In this document: positions 1-10,737 of the stretch, in pieces
How positions within the stretch are numbered: position 1 is the stretch's first letter
Layout: every line of letters starts with the position of its first letter
DNA from: Ooceraea biroi
Taxonomy: Eukaryota; Arthropoda; Insecta; Hymenoptera; Formicidae
Length of the DNA: 64,000 bases
Direction of reading: 5' to 3'
NCBI RefSeq assembly: GCF_003672135.1
Contig: NC_039506.1
Coordinates: forward strand, 12,152,001 to 12,216,000
Program-made: the position numbers and the translations under genes
The notes under the pieces: model-generated
Told to the model about the DNA's origin: nothing
Database searches by the model: none
Seen by the model: only the letters and a program-made list of their open reading frames with translations

Positions 1-41
1 TTGACCCAGTTTAATGATAATTTTTATTTCTTTAATTCGGT

Positions 42-1291
42 CACCCAATCACCAAACAGATATTTATCGACTCTCCGCTTCGCTAGTTGGTCAGCCATTT
101 GTTTCGAGACGCTCGGTAGAATGCATGCCCGTCGAGCGATAGTTTGTGAGTGATGGATTTCTGCTAACAATTTTGCCGCGTCCCATAAGTTTTCCAACAT
201 TTTCCGTGACTCTGCCGTCTTGGAGGATACTATCTCGGTTATAACGGGGGCAAGAGCTGAGAGAGCCAAACCAGCGAGGTTCTGAGTAAATGTAAAGTCT
301 TTTTATCTGTCTTTCTTTAAGGTGTTCGGATTCAGTGTACTTAGTTCCTGGTTGAGTATTGGTGGCTCTAGAGAGCAAGAACCGACTCTAGGGTATTTCT
401 TAAGCAATTAGTCCCTGACTTCTTTCTTTAGTCCTTGTTGTAACCAAGGATTCCAGCGATTTGCCAAGCTGACGTGGATTTTCAGCTCGCTTTGGTTCAG
501 CAAGGGTTCTTCACCGATGATCTTGAGAATTTCGTCGTCAAGATCAAGAATCTCCTCCGTATCGGGCTGCGACGACAATTCCTGGCCACTTAGAGGTCTA
601 TTGTCAATGTGCTCAACCGAATGAGAATGGTGTAGGACGGATGCCTCGTGAATTTGAGGCGTATCCAAAAGGATCGCTAGCGACACTTGCATTTCAGAAG
701 TATCTGTTCTCATTTCATTAAGGTTCGAATCCTCGACAAATCCTGAAATTGAGGAGGAAAAAGAACCGTGAAAAAACGGGTAGAATAGCCGGGCCTGCCT
801 CGTCTGGCGAGCCGACCGAGAAACTTGGCGCCATTATGGTCGCAGAGGTTATGTCTCGGCTCGCGTCCGAGCTCAACCGCAAATCCATAAATCCCGAAAT
901 TGCGCAAATGATAACGAAGAATTTATTTAGGCGATGTCTCAGTTCCCGCCCGAGCTCGGCCTATTAGCTCGGAACATGCCTTATCTCTCGTATAAGATCG
1001 TCCGGCGTTTTGTAGGTTATGTCTCGGCTCTCGTTCGAGCTCAACCTCAACGAAGTTCACGGTTCCGTTCTGAGACGGATTCTTACCTGGATTTTCCGCA
1101 AACGGGACATGAGAAATATGTGACGACGATTTCGTCAAGTCCGGGTTTGTGCTATGGTCATCAACGAGCTCTCGTAGAGGTTGTCTTACTGGTAAACGGG
1201 ATTCCACTAGACTCTCGAGAATCTTCAAGCGTTTCCATAACTCCTTGTTTTCCTTTTCCCTGCTGTGTGATCTCTTCTTACGCTTACCCAT
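42..1291 (-). pseudogene. Decayed gag-like gene of a retroelement (possibly DIRS/Ngaro-type), continues past left edge
   Basis: Read right to left, the frame opens at an ATG at 1291 with a lysine/arginine-rich start (MGKRKKRSHSREKENKELWK) that looks coiled-coil. An acidic segment follows at 408-713 (DLDDEILKIIGEEPL, then NRWNPWLQQGLKKEVRD). A C-terminal segment follows at 42-269 (LLAEIHHSQTIARRACILPS, then KYLFGDWV). This order resembles gag-like proteins of tyrosine-recombinase (DIRS/Ngaro-type) retroelements in insects, but that assignment is from memory. The pieces lie in different frames, and a segment of about 110 bp is duplicated (about 790-900 and 960-1070, both with GTCTCGGCTC then GAGCTCAACC). 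The gene is therefore dead. Any pol part would lie left of the window. Confidence 0.5.
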
Positions 1292-1519
1292 TTCTATACA
1301 CAATAAAGCGATGTGTAGATACGCTCTAGATGTGGCTTGTCTGGCACAAAAAAAACGAAATGACAAAGGCGCGCAACCGCAGCACCGTCGAAGCGCCGCG
1401 TAGTGTAAGCGGCGGTAAATTAAAAAAAATGTAGCTCTAAAATTGTGGCTTGAAAGGCATGAAGTAGCGGTACTACCTTCGTAATCTCGAAAGGCGAGAC
1501 ACGAAGTATAATTAATATA

Positions 1520-1830
1520 TAGATTCGGGTTAGCAGCGCTAAGCATTTTGAAAAAATTTATAAAATACTTATTTGTATTGCAATAATTCTTCCGCATTCG
1601 TAATCAATATTATGTATGTATATATGCATGTGTCTGTATGTAGTATAAATAATAATAAAATAATAGATTTTCTGATTTCCATAAATACCCATTTTCATAA
1701 TTGGCACAATTTTTTAGATATCATTACTTTTGTACAGTTCTTTTTTGAACGAAAAACGTAGAGTTCTTTTTTTCTTCGCCCGCGTATACTTGGCGCTTTT
1801 TTTGTACCTTTTTTTAAAAAGATAATTTGT
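1520..1830 (+). repeat. Partial copy of the dispersed GCGCCAAGTATACGCG repeat
   Basis: The segment from AGCAGCGCTAAGCATTTTGA to GTATACTTGGCGC is the inverse of 52890-53165 and matches 35700-35880. It ends beside the truncated hAT-like transposase, so it may have replaced the upstream part of that gene. Confidence 0.6.
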
Positions 1831-1831
1831 T

Positions 1832-2688
1832 ATGATACTGAATTTTTCTGTGATCCTTGATTGTACGCTAGACGTAAGTCATATAGAACAAATTACAGTG
1901 ATAATTCGTTTCATAGTTGTAAACGCGGACACAAGAACGTACGAGATTAACGAACACTTCCTTGGATTTCATCCCATCAACGATTCCACTGGAGAAGGTT
2001 TAACAACATTTCTTCTTAAAATTCTTGAAGATCATAACTTGAACATTCAAGATCTATGGCCAGAGTTACGATAACGGCGCGAATATGCGTGGAAAATATC
2101 GTGGCGTACAAAAAAGAATACTGGATATCACCTCCCGAGCGTTTTTTATTCCTTGTGCTTCTCATAGCTTAAATTTAGTAGTCAATGATGAGCCAAAGTA
2201 AACTTCGAAACCGTGGATTTCTTCAGTACAGTTCAAAAGCTTTACAATTTTTTCTCAAAATCAACTAAAAGGTGGGGGGTTCTAAAATAACATGTTACAA
2301 AATTGACGCTGAAGTCAGTCTCAGAGACAAGATGGGAGAGTAGAATCGAAGCCATTACGATACGGGTTAGGCGAAATATATGACTTTAATGGAACTGACG
2401 AGTATCAGTGAAATGGATATCCAAACTCGCCATGAAACACAGTGTCTAGCACAAAAACTTTGCAATTTTAAATTCGTATGCTCAACCGTCATTTGGTACG
2501 AGATTCTTTCGAAAATAAATGTTGTTAGTAAAATGCTTCAAAACCCCGAAATGAATATTTCTTTATCAGCAGAAGTTCTGAAAGATCTCGTAACTAGTTT
2601 AACAAATAAACGATCTGACGAAGGGTTTGAAGACTTTGTCATGCGTGCTAAGGAATTGGCTAAAAGTACACTGTCCGACAAAATTTGA
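1832..2688 (+). pseudogene. hAT-superfamily transposase remnant (ZMYM1/DUF4371-like)
   Basis: The first open piece (1832-2074) reads FSVILDCTLDVSHIEQITVI, then FLGFHPINDSTGEGLTTFLL. In the same translation the DNA continues as YDNGANMRGK, GVQKRILDI and AFFIPCASHSLNLVVND. These are the characteristic middle motifs of DUF4371/ZMYM1-like hAT transposases: a DCT aspartate, then the YDNGANM block, then CASHSLNL. Frameshifts and stops follow at about 2200-2370. The last open piece (2380-2688) has the family's C-terminal helix (SISEMDIQTRHETQCLAQKL, then LTNKRSDEGFEDFV). The N-terminal zinc-finger half is missing at the junction with the repeat at 1830. A domesticated gene is unlikely given the stops. 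Confidence 0.75.
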
Positions 2689-2689
2689 C

Positions 2690-3500
2690 TTTTTGTTTGT
2701 AACACGAGTTTAAATAATCATTTCCTATATTTTTGTCTGTCGAACACGAATCCGTTGTCCAAATTTGGCTATCACGTCAAAATTTTGAAAAAAATGACGT
2801 CAAAGATGCCAAAAACGACTATTTTCAGGGTTTTTATGACGTTGTAACACTGGCAACAAATTTTTTTTCTAAATTTCGTTTACGCCATGTGAAAGTGTGA
2901 ACTTTTAGCATTAAAATGCGCGTGTTTCGTTTTAGTGTGATTTTTCGTTTTTGAGATATAGCAAATTATAGCAATTGAAAATTGCTCTTTTGCGAATGGA
3001 AAAGTCATTCCTTCATAATGCTGCGTTATATGGAAATTAAGTGCTTTTATACTTATATATGTGTGTGTAAAGGCAGATATGCGTGTATATCTTTCCATTT
3101 AATATGATCATTTGCGTTTATAGGATGTCACAGACGTATCTCGAACTACATTCCAGCAGTAATCTGCAAGCATGTGTGGCATTATTTTTCCTTTATATTA
3201 GGTACTAACATCCCCCGTTCCGGCTTCACCCGCGATATTTATGTGTAGAATTAAATAAAAACACATTTTACACCTTCTCCCCCGTTAGGGGTGGAATTTC
3301 GGAAAACCCTCCCTTAATGAACACCTACGTGATAGTAGGAATATACCCTTAAAATTTCAAGTCGGTAGGTGCAGTTCGGGTTGCACGTTGATAAGTGAGT
3401 GAGTGGTATTTGGCTTATATATATTGTATATAGATTCCGGTTAGTTCTGATCAATTTTTTTGCTCAAAAAGGCCTTTATTTAACATAGAAAATGAATAGA
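2690..3500. other. No gene seen; AT-rich spacer
   Basis: No open frame with recognisable content. A short conserved-looking stretch near 3250-3400 carries the G+C-richer phrase CCCCCGTTAGGGGTGG. I could not assign it. Confidence 0.5.
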
Positions 3501-3504
3501 TACC

Positions 3505-3640
3505 TCAATCAAAGTATTTTCCATCATTAGTTATGAGCTTTTCCCATCTTTCGAGCAGCATGCCAATGCCGCGCCGAAAAAACGAACGGTCTTTTGAGGC
3601 AATCCATTCGTCAACCCATTTTTGCACTTTTCTAATACGT
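3505..3640 (-). pseudogene. Mariner transposase C-terminal fragment
   Basis: On the - strand the DNA reads KVQKWVDEWIASKDRSFFRR, then GIGMLLERWEKLITNDGKYF and D, with a stop at 3505-3507. This is the standard end of a DD34D mariner transposase (RRGI..LP.RW.KC..ND G.YF). Only about 45 codons survive; upstream of 3640 the frame is lost. 3641-4200 holds AT-rich sequence in which I see no gene. Confidence 0.8.
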
Positions 3641-4204
3641 TATTGCGTATTGAATTTCAATTACTCTATATCTTGGTTTAATTTTTTTCGCCTTTTCGAA
3701 TATTCCACCGTTTAATGACTTGACCATCACGCAACTAATGCACGAATTCGTATTCGCTAATGATAATACGCGCAACATGGTCGGCGTGTGGCACCACTGC
3801 AGCTTGCAAGTTCGCTACTCATGTATAGTAAAAATATATTTTCGAGTTTTTCTAACATGTAGGAACACAAATGCATTATTACACGTTTTCTTATAAATGA
3901 AACCTCTCCACTAGAAAAAATTTCATGTTTATTAGTGGAAAAATAAAACAGTTGAGTTCTAGAATTCGTATTTTTTATGTAAAAAGTTTTTTATGCAAAA
4001 AAATTAAGTTTTATGTCGGTAGATAGTTTTCGAAATTCTGTACATTTTGTATATTTACAAAATTGCGCTATCATGCTTCGTTCAGAAGTTATAGCCGAAA
4101 AAAGAAAATTTCATCGATTTTCGAGGGTCGATTTCACCCTTTAAACATGTTTCGTTGCCAATAAAAAACACGGATCGAATATTTTGACCTTCTCTACAAA
4201 CCCA

Positions 4205-4556
4205 CCAAGTTTCATTAAAATCTAAAAAACGTACAAAAAAGCGCCAAGTATACGCGCCCGAAGAACGCGTTCAAAGATAAACTCCATAAAACTAATGGGT
4301 AATTATTTACATTAGGGGACACTTCACCGATGATCTTGACCTTGACATATGTTGTCAAGATCAACGTCCTGAGTAACCTTCAGAAGGGTTTAATCAGGGA
4401 AAGTTGTTTAATAAAAAGTTATTAACAAAATTGTTTAATAAATAGAGCATAATTGTACTATACCATATACGTTTACGAAAGAGTATATTTGATGGAATTT
4501 TAACTTTAAATCAGAAATAGGTTTGGGTTAGGTTAGGTTATATTTTCTGAATCTGG
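4205..4556 (+). repeat. Dispersed repeat arm, inverted partner of 34540-34935
   Basis: Begins GTACAAAAAAGCGCCAAGTA and contains a shared module: TGACCTTGACATATGTTGTC, then GTAACCTTCAGAAGG, then GTTTAATAAAAAGTTATTAA. The whole segment, through GGTTTGGGTTAGGTTA, is found in reverse orientation about 30 kb away. Confidence 0.75.
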
Positions 4557-4742
4557 AGCCCCGGACACATACGCTCGTTTTCAGCCCGCTTTGCGGGAGG
4601 GCGGAATTCGTGCCGTGTACCAGGTGATCAAAATCTGTATGATGAAATCTGTTACACTCCGGCAAAGGGGTGGGGGGGGGCAAAGCCCCTCCCTCCCCGC
4701 CCTCTCGCGAAGCGGACTGAAAACGAGCGTGTGTCCGGGGCT
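4557..4742. repeat. G+C-rich hairpin with arms of about 48 bp
   Basis: Left arm 4557-4604 (AGCCCCGGACACATACGCTC, then GTTTTCAGCCCGCTTTGCGG) pairs with right arm 4693-4742 (ending GAGCGTGTGTCCGGGGCT). The loop holds GGGGCAAAGCCCC, a second small palindrome. A related hairpin lies at 22108-22180. Confidence 0.8.
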
Positions 4743-5069
4743 TTTTTTCGCAGGGAAGTCAAAAAATGCATTTACGTACACCAAGGGGGCCGAACCCCTT
4801 GGTAGTGTGGGACTCGCCCATAGGACCGGAGGTCCAATCGGGCCATACCCACTAAAAACACACTTCCCCCCAAACCCACCACTGGACAACACCGGACGGC
4901 ACAGAACAGCACACTAGAGGGACCCCTCCCGCAACGTCGTGAAACATTAAACTTGAGAGGGCCCCCTCAGGCACATGCGAGCCAAGGCCCCACCCACACG
5001 GCACCCTACTGCCCGAGTCTGCCCCACGCACACACACATTCACTCACACACACACACATACATTCAATG
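4743..5069. other. G+C-rich spacer with CA microsatellite, no gene
   Basis: No credible coding frame. CA-rich runs at about 5027-5062 lie at the 3' side of the LINE that follows. Confidence 0.4.
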
Positions 5070-5293
5070 GGCAGAACCAGGTTAAACGTACAACCTGTGC
5101 ACGAATCGCCAAGTGAAGTCAATAGAGACTTCGATAAAATAATTAAAAGAATAAATAAATAAATAAGAAATAAATAAATAAAACAACAACTCGCCTCCAC
5201 CGATGCGTCCTGTAAATGGGGGCCCAGCGGTGGAGCAAGCCCTCATAAAAGAATATTCCTACCTTTATCCGACACATGCACAGGTAGGTAACA

Positions 5294-8200
5294 TCACAAT
5301 GTCTTAGGGGGCCGAACATTCTGCCGGGCCCGCTCACTCTCCTCTTTGGTCCGCATCACACGCACACAAAACAAATAAAATGCGGAGCATGCACGTCTTT
5401 TATTTACAATACCCGCCACCACATTCCGGATAGACGCGAGAGGCCCGAGCACCGCCACCAATTCCGCACGCTCCGCACTCCACGCCACGCAGGTCAGCAA
5501 GGTATACTCAGAGGAGTCCACACCAGATCCACAGTGCTCGCAGAGGTCAATCGGGACTTTACCAATACGTGCCAAATAGGTGCCAAAGCACCCATGACCC
5601 GTCAAAATCTGCGTCATGTGGTATACCACCCCATGAACGCGCCATCCACTCATCAAGAACCGGCAGCACTGCAGCGACTCGGTGTGGACGCCCGCCACCG
5701 AGTCGCCTCCTAAATAAAGCGCCCATTGACGCTGGGTCAACACGCGCTTCTCCGCGTAAATATCAGCGGCCTCATCATCGACGACGTCGCCATGTCGTCT
5801 GATGTTACAAAGGCGAGAATAGATGCGGTGCCGCTCGGCGGCCAACAACTCCCACGGCAAAGTACGCGCAAGAAATGTCGCAGCATCGAAGGACACTGTG
5901 CGATACGCAGCACAGACCCGAAGCGCTATCACGCGCTAAAGTCACCGATAAATAGCGCGGGCCGCACGGGAGCCCGCGAACGTCTCGTACCATATCGGAG
6001 CTCCATACAACGCTACGGAGCTCAACACATTATTATAAAGACGACACTTATGCTCAGATGGGCCTCGCAAATTAGGCATAAGTCGGCACAACGCACGAGC
6101 CACTCTACTGACTTTCTCATCAATGTAGCGAAAATGGTGCATGAAGTTCAAGCGAGAATCCAACATCCCTCCAAGATACTTGATAGCAGGCGACATTCTA
6201 ATGAATGAGCCCTTGACACGTACTACTGGGTCAAGCAAAGGGCGCCGCCGACCATAGAATAACGCCGCTTCCGTCTTATGCACGGAGAGTATAAGGCCGA
6301 GTGCCTCAATTCTGGGTATAACATACACCAGTTGATCGTTAACTCGGTCGCGCGCAATCTCAACGGTGGGACCGTAACCCAGAACGAAAGTGTCGTCCGC
6401 GTATCCAATAATAAGACACCCCGGCAGTGGGCTTGCACCCCGGTTGCAGGCTAATAACATGGTCGTATGTATCGTTCCAGAGATCCGGACCAACGACCGA
6501 GCCCTGGGGGACCCCGGACGTGACCGGCCACCGGTGAAACGTGCCATCACTATCGACGAATTCGATGAAACGCTCGTGCAAGTAGGAATCCAAGATTCGC
6601 CGCAAATATTCCGGAAAACCCTTACGTCGTAAAGCCCAGCGAATCGCACCCCACGGAACCGAGTTAAACGCATTTTTGATGTCCAAACTCACTGCGATAG
6701 CGAAGTGACCGCGGTCGCGAACACGTCGAATCGTGTCGGTCACTAAACGCAATGCGTCCGTCGTCGAAACTCCTGGACGGAAACCAAATTGTCGTGCCGC
6801 CAATCGCGCGGAACGGTTTGCCGCCCGGAATGCCGCCATGCGACGAACCAGAATACGTTCAAAGATTTTTCCAACCTCATTTAAGAGGCATATTGGTCGC
6901 GCACTCACTACACCCGCCACTCTCTGCTTAGGTATCAGTACCAACTTGGCAATCTTCCAACACGCGGGGAAAACACCATCGCGGAGGCACGCGTTAAAAA
7001 CGTCCGCAAGCAGAGAAGAGACAGACCCCGCTGCAGTCCTCCAAATTGTCAATGACAAACCATCCAGACTTGGAACCGGACAGCCATTCCTTCCACCACT
7101 AGCAATGGCCTCCACTACCTCCGAAGGGAGTACTTTGTTCTCCTCCTGGAAGCCTGTCCAGTAAGTCCACTCGACGGCAGGATCGTGTGTATCACCGGCA
7201 GAAAAGAGGTCTGTAATTAGCGTAGTTCTTCCGCAGGTAACGTCTCTGCAAAAGATGGGGTAGCGCGACGAAGACGTCCAAGAACAAGTTTATATGGGAG
7301 GCCCCATGGATCGTCATCAAGGGTATGCAGCAATTCCCTCCACGTCTTGGCTTTGCTATTTCGCACTAACTTGCGTAGGTTCCTCTTAGCCGACCGATAC
7401 TCATCGTGCATCCGCTCCCTAAATTCCACATCAGCGGAGTAACGGAACTTCATCCATTTGCGGCGAGCCGCAATACTCAATTTTCGCGCCGCAGCAACCT
7501 CATCGTTCCACCAATATGCTGCTCGCCTCCCGGGTCTACTCCGGACACGACGAGCAGCCAAGTCATGCATCGGTCAGTATATTCCCAGTGGTGGCAGTCA
7601 AAGTCGTCGCAGATAGGTCCGGTCGCACAAAAGTGCTCTGAAAGCTAATCACTTCTACGAATAATTCCTTGTCCATATCTTTCAGGAACCAACGCGGATA
7701 GAGCCTCCCACGCGGGTGATCCAGAGAGCAGGAACCACCAACCAGGCCATCCAGGAAGAACATGATATACAGGTGGTCGGATAATGACTACTCCAGTCAG
7801 AACATGCCAGGAACGAAGCCTGGAGGAACACGACGGCGAAGTAAGCGTGAGATCCACCACCGAGGACCCTCGCGCACGCACACACGTGAAAGAACCGTCC
7901 ACATTACACAGTCGTAGATCTAGTTCTGAGATCAGCTCCTTCAGCAGCTCGCCGTGACGATTAGCGGACCAGCACCCCCAGGATAAAGAGCTCGCATTAA
8001 AGTCACTATAAATCAACAATTCACCACGAGTGGTAAGTACAAGATCTCGTAAGTCGTCTAAAAAGTTTAAGTAAACAGCCACACTCACACTAGGCGAAAT
8101 ATATACGGATGCCATTGTAACAGGGCCAAAACGCACCGCTACGAAGTTATTCGTGACCCAAACGAGAACACCGGAGCATCTAAGGCGAGTAGGCACCCAG

Positions 8201-8373
8201 TAGAGAGCAGCAAGGCCATTACTACTACTGTACCAGCTCGGATCGCCGGCTGGCACAAAATGAAGCTCGGAAATACAGCAAATGTCGATAGAAAACTCGA
8301 GAACATGATGCCGTATCAAATCCTGGGCTCCCCAGGAGTGGTTCAGATTGATCTGAAGGACCTTAGCCGCCAT
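5294..8373 (-). pseudogene. LINE ORF2: endonuclease and reverse transcriptase, frameshifted
   Basis: The frame opens at the ATG at 8373 with MAAKVLQINLNHSWGAQDLI. The endonuclease follows (DICCISELHF, then LIYSDFNASSLSWG, then SSVVDLTLTS). The central linker lies at 7217-7570. Reverse transcriptase motifs lie at 6360-7115: LVLIPKQ, RPICLLNEVGKIFERIL, SLDIKNAFNSV (catalytic Asp) and GVPQGSVVGPDLWN. The active-site box GYADDT is in another frame (5942-6673), so a frameshift near 6400 separates two halves of the palm. The C-terminal part (5294-5932) has CEHCGSGVDSSEYTLLTC, the Cys/His motif usual for R1 ORF2. Other frameshifts lie near 7570-7650 and 7120-7220. The protein copies the element's RNA at a nicked target in functional relatives. 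Confidence 0.88.
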
Positions 8374-9322
8374 TGGTTACACCAGCGTTACTCGGTCGGC
8401 GGTCTCCTCCGGGCCGCCTGGAAATACCCGCACACCGTTCGGAACCAATCCTATGGTCCGTGTTTTCACCAAACTCCGCACAAATAACACAATGGTATTT
8501 CTTGTTACAGGTCTCCGCCAGGTGACCCGAGCCTCCACAGCGAAAGCACGACCCTCCCCGATCAACGGACGACGCACAATTCGCCCGCACGTGTCCAAAG
8601 TGCCAGCACCGGAAGCACTGTACAGGGCGAGCGCGCATTAAGGTCACTTGGGCTGAAGACCAACCGAGACGAAGGCTTCCGCCCGCTGCGATCTTATTTG
8701 CAAACGTCAAAGGGCACTGCACAAACATGAAGAAGCCCGTTCGGTTGTTGGCGCAATAGGCTGATTCGAACATCAGCCTCCCGGCCTCCGCCATTAACGA
8801 TCGCCGCCATAACTTCGTTTCGTGAAACAGACTCATCGAAGCCAGCAATTCGTAGCTGGCCATGCATCACGGGTCGAGAGACCGAGGCGACACCCCGCAG
8901 CGCCTCACCGAGTTTTCCCGCCAGCTCATCCGCTTTCTGATGGCCCTCAGGACCGGCGACCTCGATTAGAAAGCCTCCATTCGCAGCGCGGCGAATCCGA
9001 GTATTGTTAATATCGATGCCTCCCAAATTAGCAGCAGTACGAGCGTTCTTTAGTATCTCCCCGTATGAAACATCCGAACAAGATTTAATTGCCACCGCCG
9101 CCGTACGCGGGGCCTGTCGACGAACACCACCAGAGCCTCCAGTCGCAGCACCACGACCAACAGGGCCGCCGGACGCAGCACCAGGACCGACCGCACCTCC
9201 ACGGCGCCTCCGCGCCACCGTAGAGCAGGGATCGGCAAGTGGGCACGGCCCGCGGGCAAAGCTGAACGGGTCAGATGCCCGCGACAAAAAAAAAAGAGAG
9301 ATTGAAACAGGGGCGGAGATAC
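8363..9322 (-). pseudogene. LINE ORF1 (gag-like), 3' part with CCHC knuckles
   Basis: This continues the ORF1 piece at 12694-14038 after the hAT insertion. One frame (8694-9326) carries DVSYGEILKNARTAANLGGI and the gag core up to VCAVPFDVCK. A second frame (8363-8863) carries the knuckles CFRCWHFGHVRANC, CFRCGGSGHLAETC and CVICAEFG. The two overlap, so one indel separates them. A run of ten A at about 9287-9296 also separates this part from the frame upstream of the insertion and may hold another indel. Three knuckles near the C-terminus are typical of R1-clade ORF1 RNA-binding proteins. Confidence 0.82.
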
Positions 9323-9336
9323 GCACTCGCAGCGCC

Positions 9337-10491
9337 TAGAGTCCTAAATAATCAGAGAAGCGCAATCGGCGTCTCACTTGCTGATTGGCTGACCGCCATG
9401 TTGAGCCCGTAATACATTCTGTTGGGAAACTAACCGCAACCGGCGTACCGTAAGTGAACAAAAATTATAGTTATAATGTTTTTTTTCCAACAAAATACAT
9501 TTTAGATATCCTTAATATGTGCAATTGTTTTTGACAAGACTAATATATATATATTATGTATTTATATTATGATAAGAATAAATATTTATGTTGTAACAAG
9601 ACTGATATAAATAAAATAGTACTAAACAAATTATGTACGATTGTCATTTATTTTAAAGAAAATATTACAACTATGATATAAAATATATTATTATAAAAGT
9701 TATCCTAAATATATCTAAACAGTGACACAATAATTAGATTTGCCAACATTTTCTTTGTTACTTATTGGAATTCCTTTTAGTGACAGTAGGCTGTAATCTT
9801 CGCAATGCCTTCTCCATTTGGATAATCTTACTGAACATCTTACGCAACTGCTGCAAGCCTAAATTACGCTCAACTGTTAAGTCTTGAATAACTTGTGATG
9901 CTTTGTTACACTGTAATATCAGTTCATCAATTGTACAACATTTTACTTTGGGAACCAATATAGAAGGGATTGAATGTCTTTCTTGAATAGAATAAATGTA
10001 CAATATAATTTATAACAAACGACGTGAAACCATTATAATTAAATTAAATTATTATTATATTATTAAGTTGACTTTTTATAATTGTGAATACATTATATTA
10101 ATACTGACCTTTGTAGAATTTGATTCGTGAATAGATATATTATGAGCCTTATTATATTGTTGTTCCCCTTTATTAAAAAGAGCCAGCTCCTAGACAATGA
10201 ATAACTATCATATTATGATAACTTTATTTTCTTTAACATTTTAACGAAATATCGATGTTACTTACCAAATTGATCTCCATTTTTCAATTTAATGTGATAT
10301 TCCGAAACTTTAACTTCTCTTTTACGTTGCTACAAGTTCAGAATTAAAATTACAACGTTTCTGCATAACCTACTTACACGAAATAGACAAGCTGCGTTTG
10401 TGTACATATGGACAGCTGCGGGCCCAACATGGCGACCATGGGAAGCATGGAGGGGGTAACGATTGCGCTTCTCTGATTATTTAGGACTCTA
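9337..10491. mobile_element. Short hAT-like element nested in the hAT, exact 8-bp duplication
   Basis: A perfect terminal inverted repeat of about 33 bp begins TAGAGTCCTAAATAATCAGA at 9337 and ends with its inverse at 10491. The flanking direct repeat GCAGCGCC is at 9329-9336 and 10492-10499. T-A at positions 1-2 and G at 5, with an 8-bp duplication, follow the hAT rule; a P-like element is an alternative. It has no transposase. The only notable frame is 9758-10003. Confidence 0.88.
9758..10003 (-). CDS. Unrecognised small frame with coiled-coil-like helix
   Basis: The 81-codon frame contains CTIDELILQCNKASQVIQDL, then LGLQQLRKMFSKIIQMEKAL, a heptad-like pattern. It ends within the nested hAT-like element and may be a C-terminal exon: the sequence upstream at 10109-10189 looks exon-like (acceptor TAG, donor GTCAGT), but I could not join the frames cleanly. 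No family is recognised. It may be a captured host exon or chance. Confidence 0.25.
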   Translation of the reverse strand: MYIYSIQERHSIPSILVPKVKCCTIDELILQCNKASQVIQDLTVERNLGLQQLRKMFSKIIQMEKALRRLQPTVTKRNSNK

Positions 10492-10737
10492 GCAGCGCCC
10501 ACAAATATATCGCACTAAATTAAACAACAACATATAACATAGTAACACAATTTTTAATACATTTAATTAATATAATTTAAAAAGTAACACATTAATTAAA
10601 ATTTTAAATGTAATACATAACAAATACTTAATTTATATTTGATTCACAATTAGGTACTATTTAATATTATTTGTGATATATCGGGTGTTAGTGCTCTAGC
10701 ATAACTTAAAGAAGAATTGCGTTTAAATGTGAATCTG

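Noticed and set aside
3200..3400. Possible small RNA gene (CCCCCGTTAGGGGTGG)
   Set aside because: No promoter, cloverleaf or conserved fold could be made out.
7406..7648. + strand frames across the LINE (also 5726-6208, 6733-7164, 9004-9339)
   Set aside because: They are shadows of the - strand ORF1 and ORF2, which carry all the motifs.
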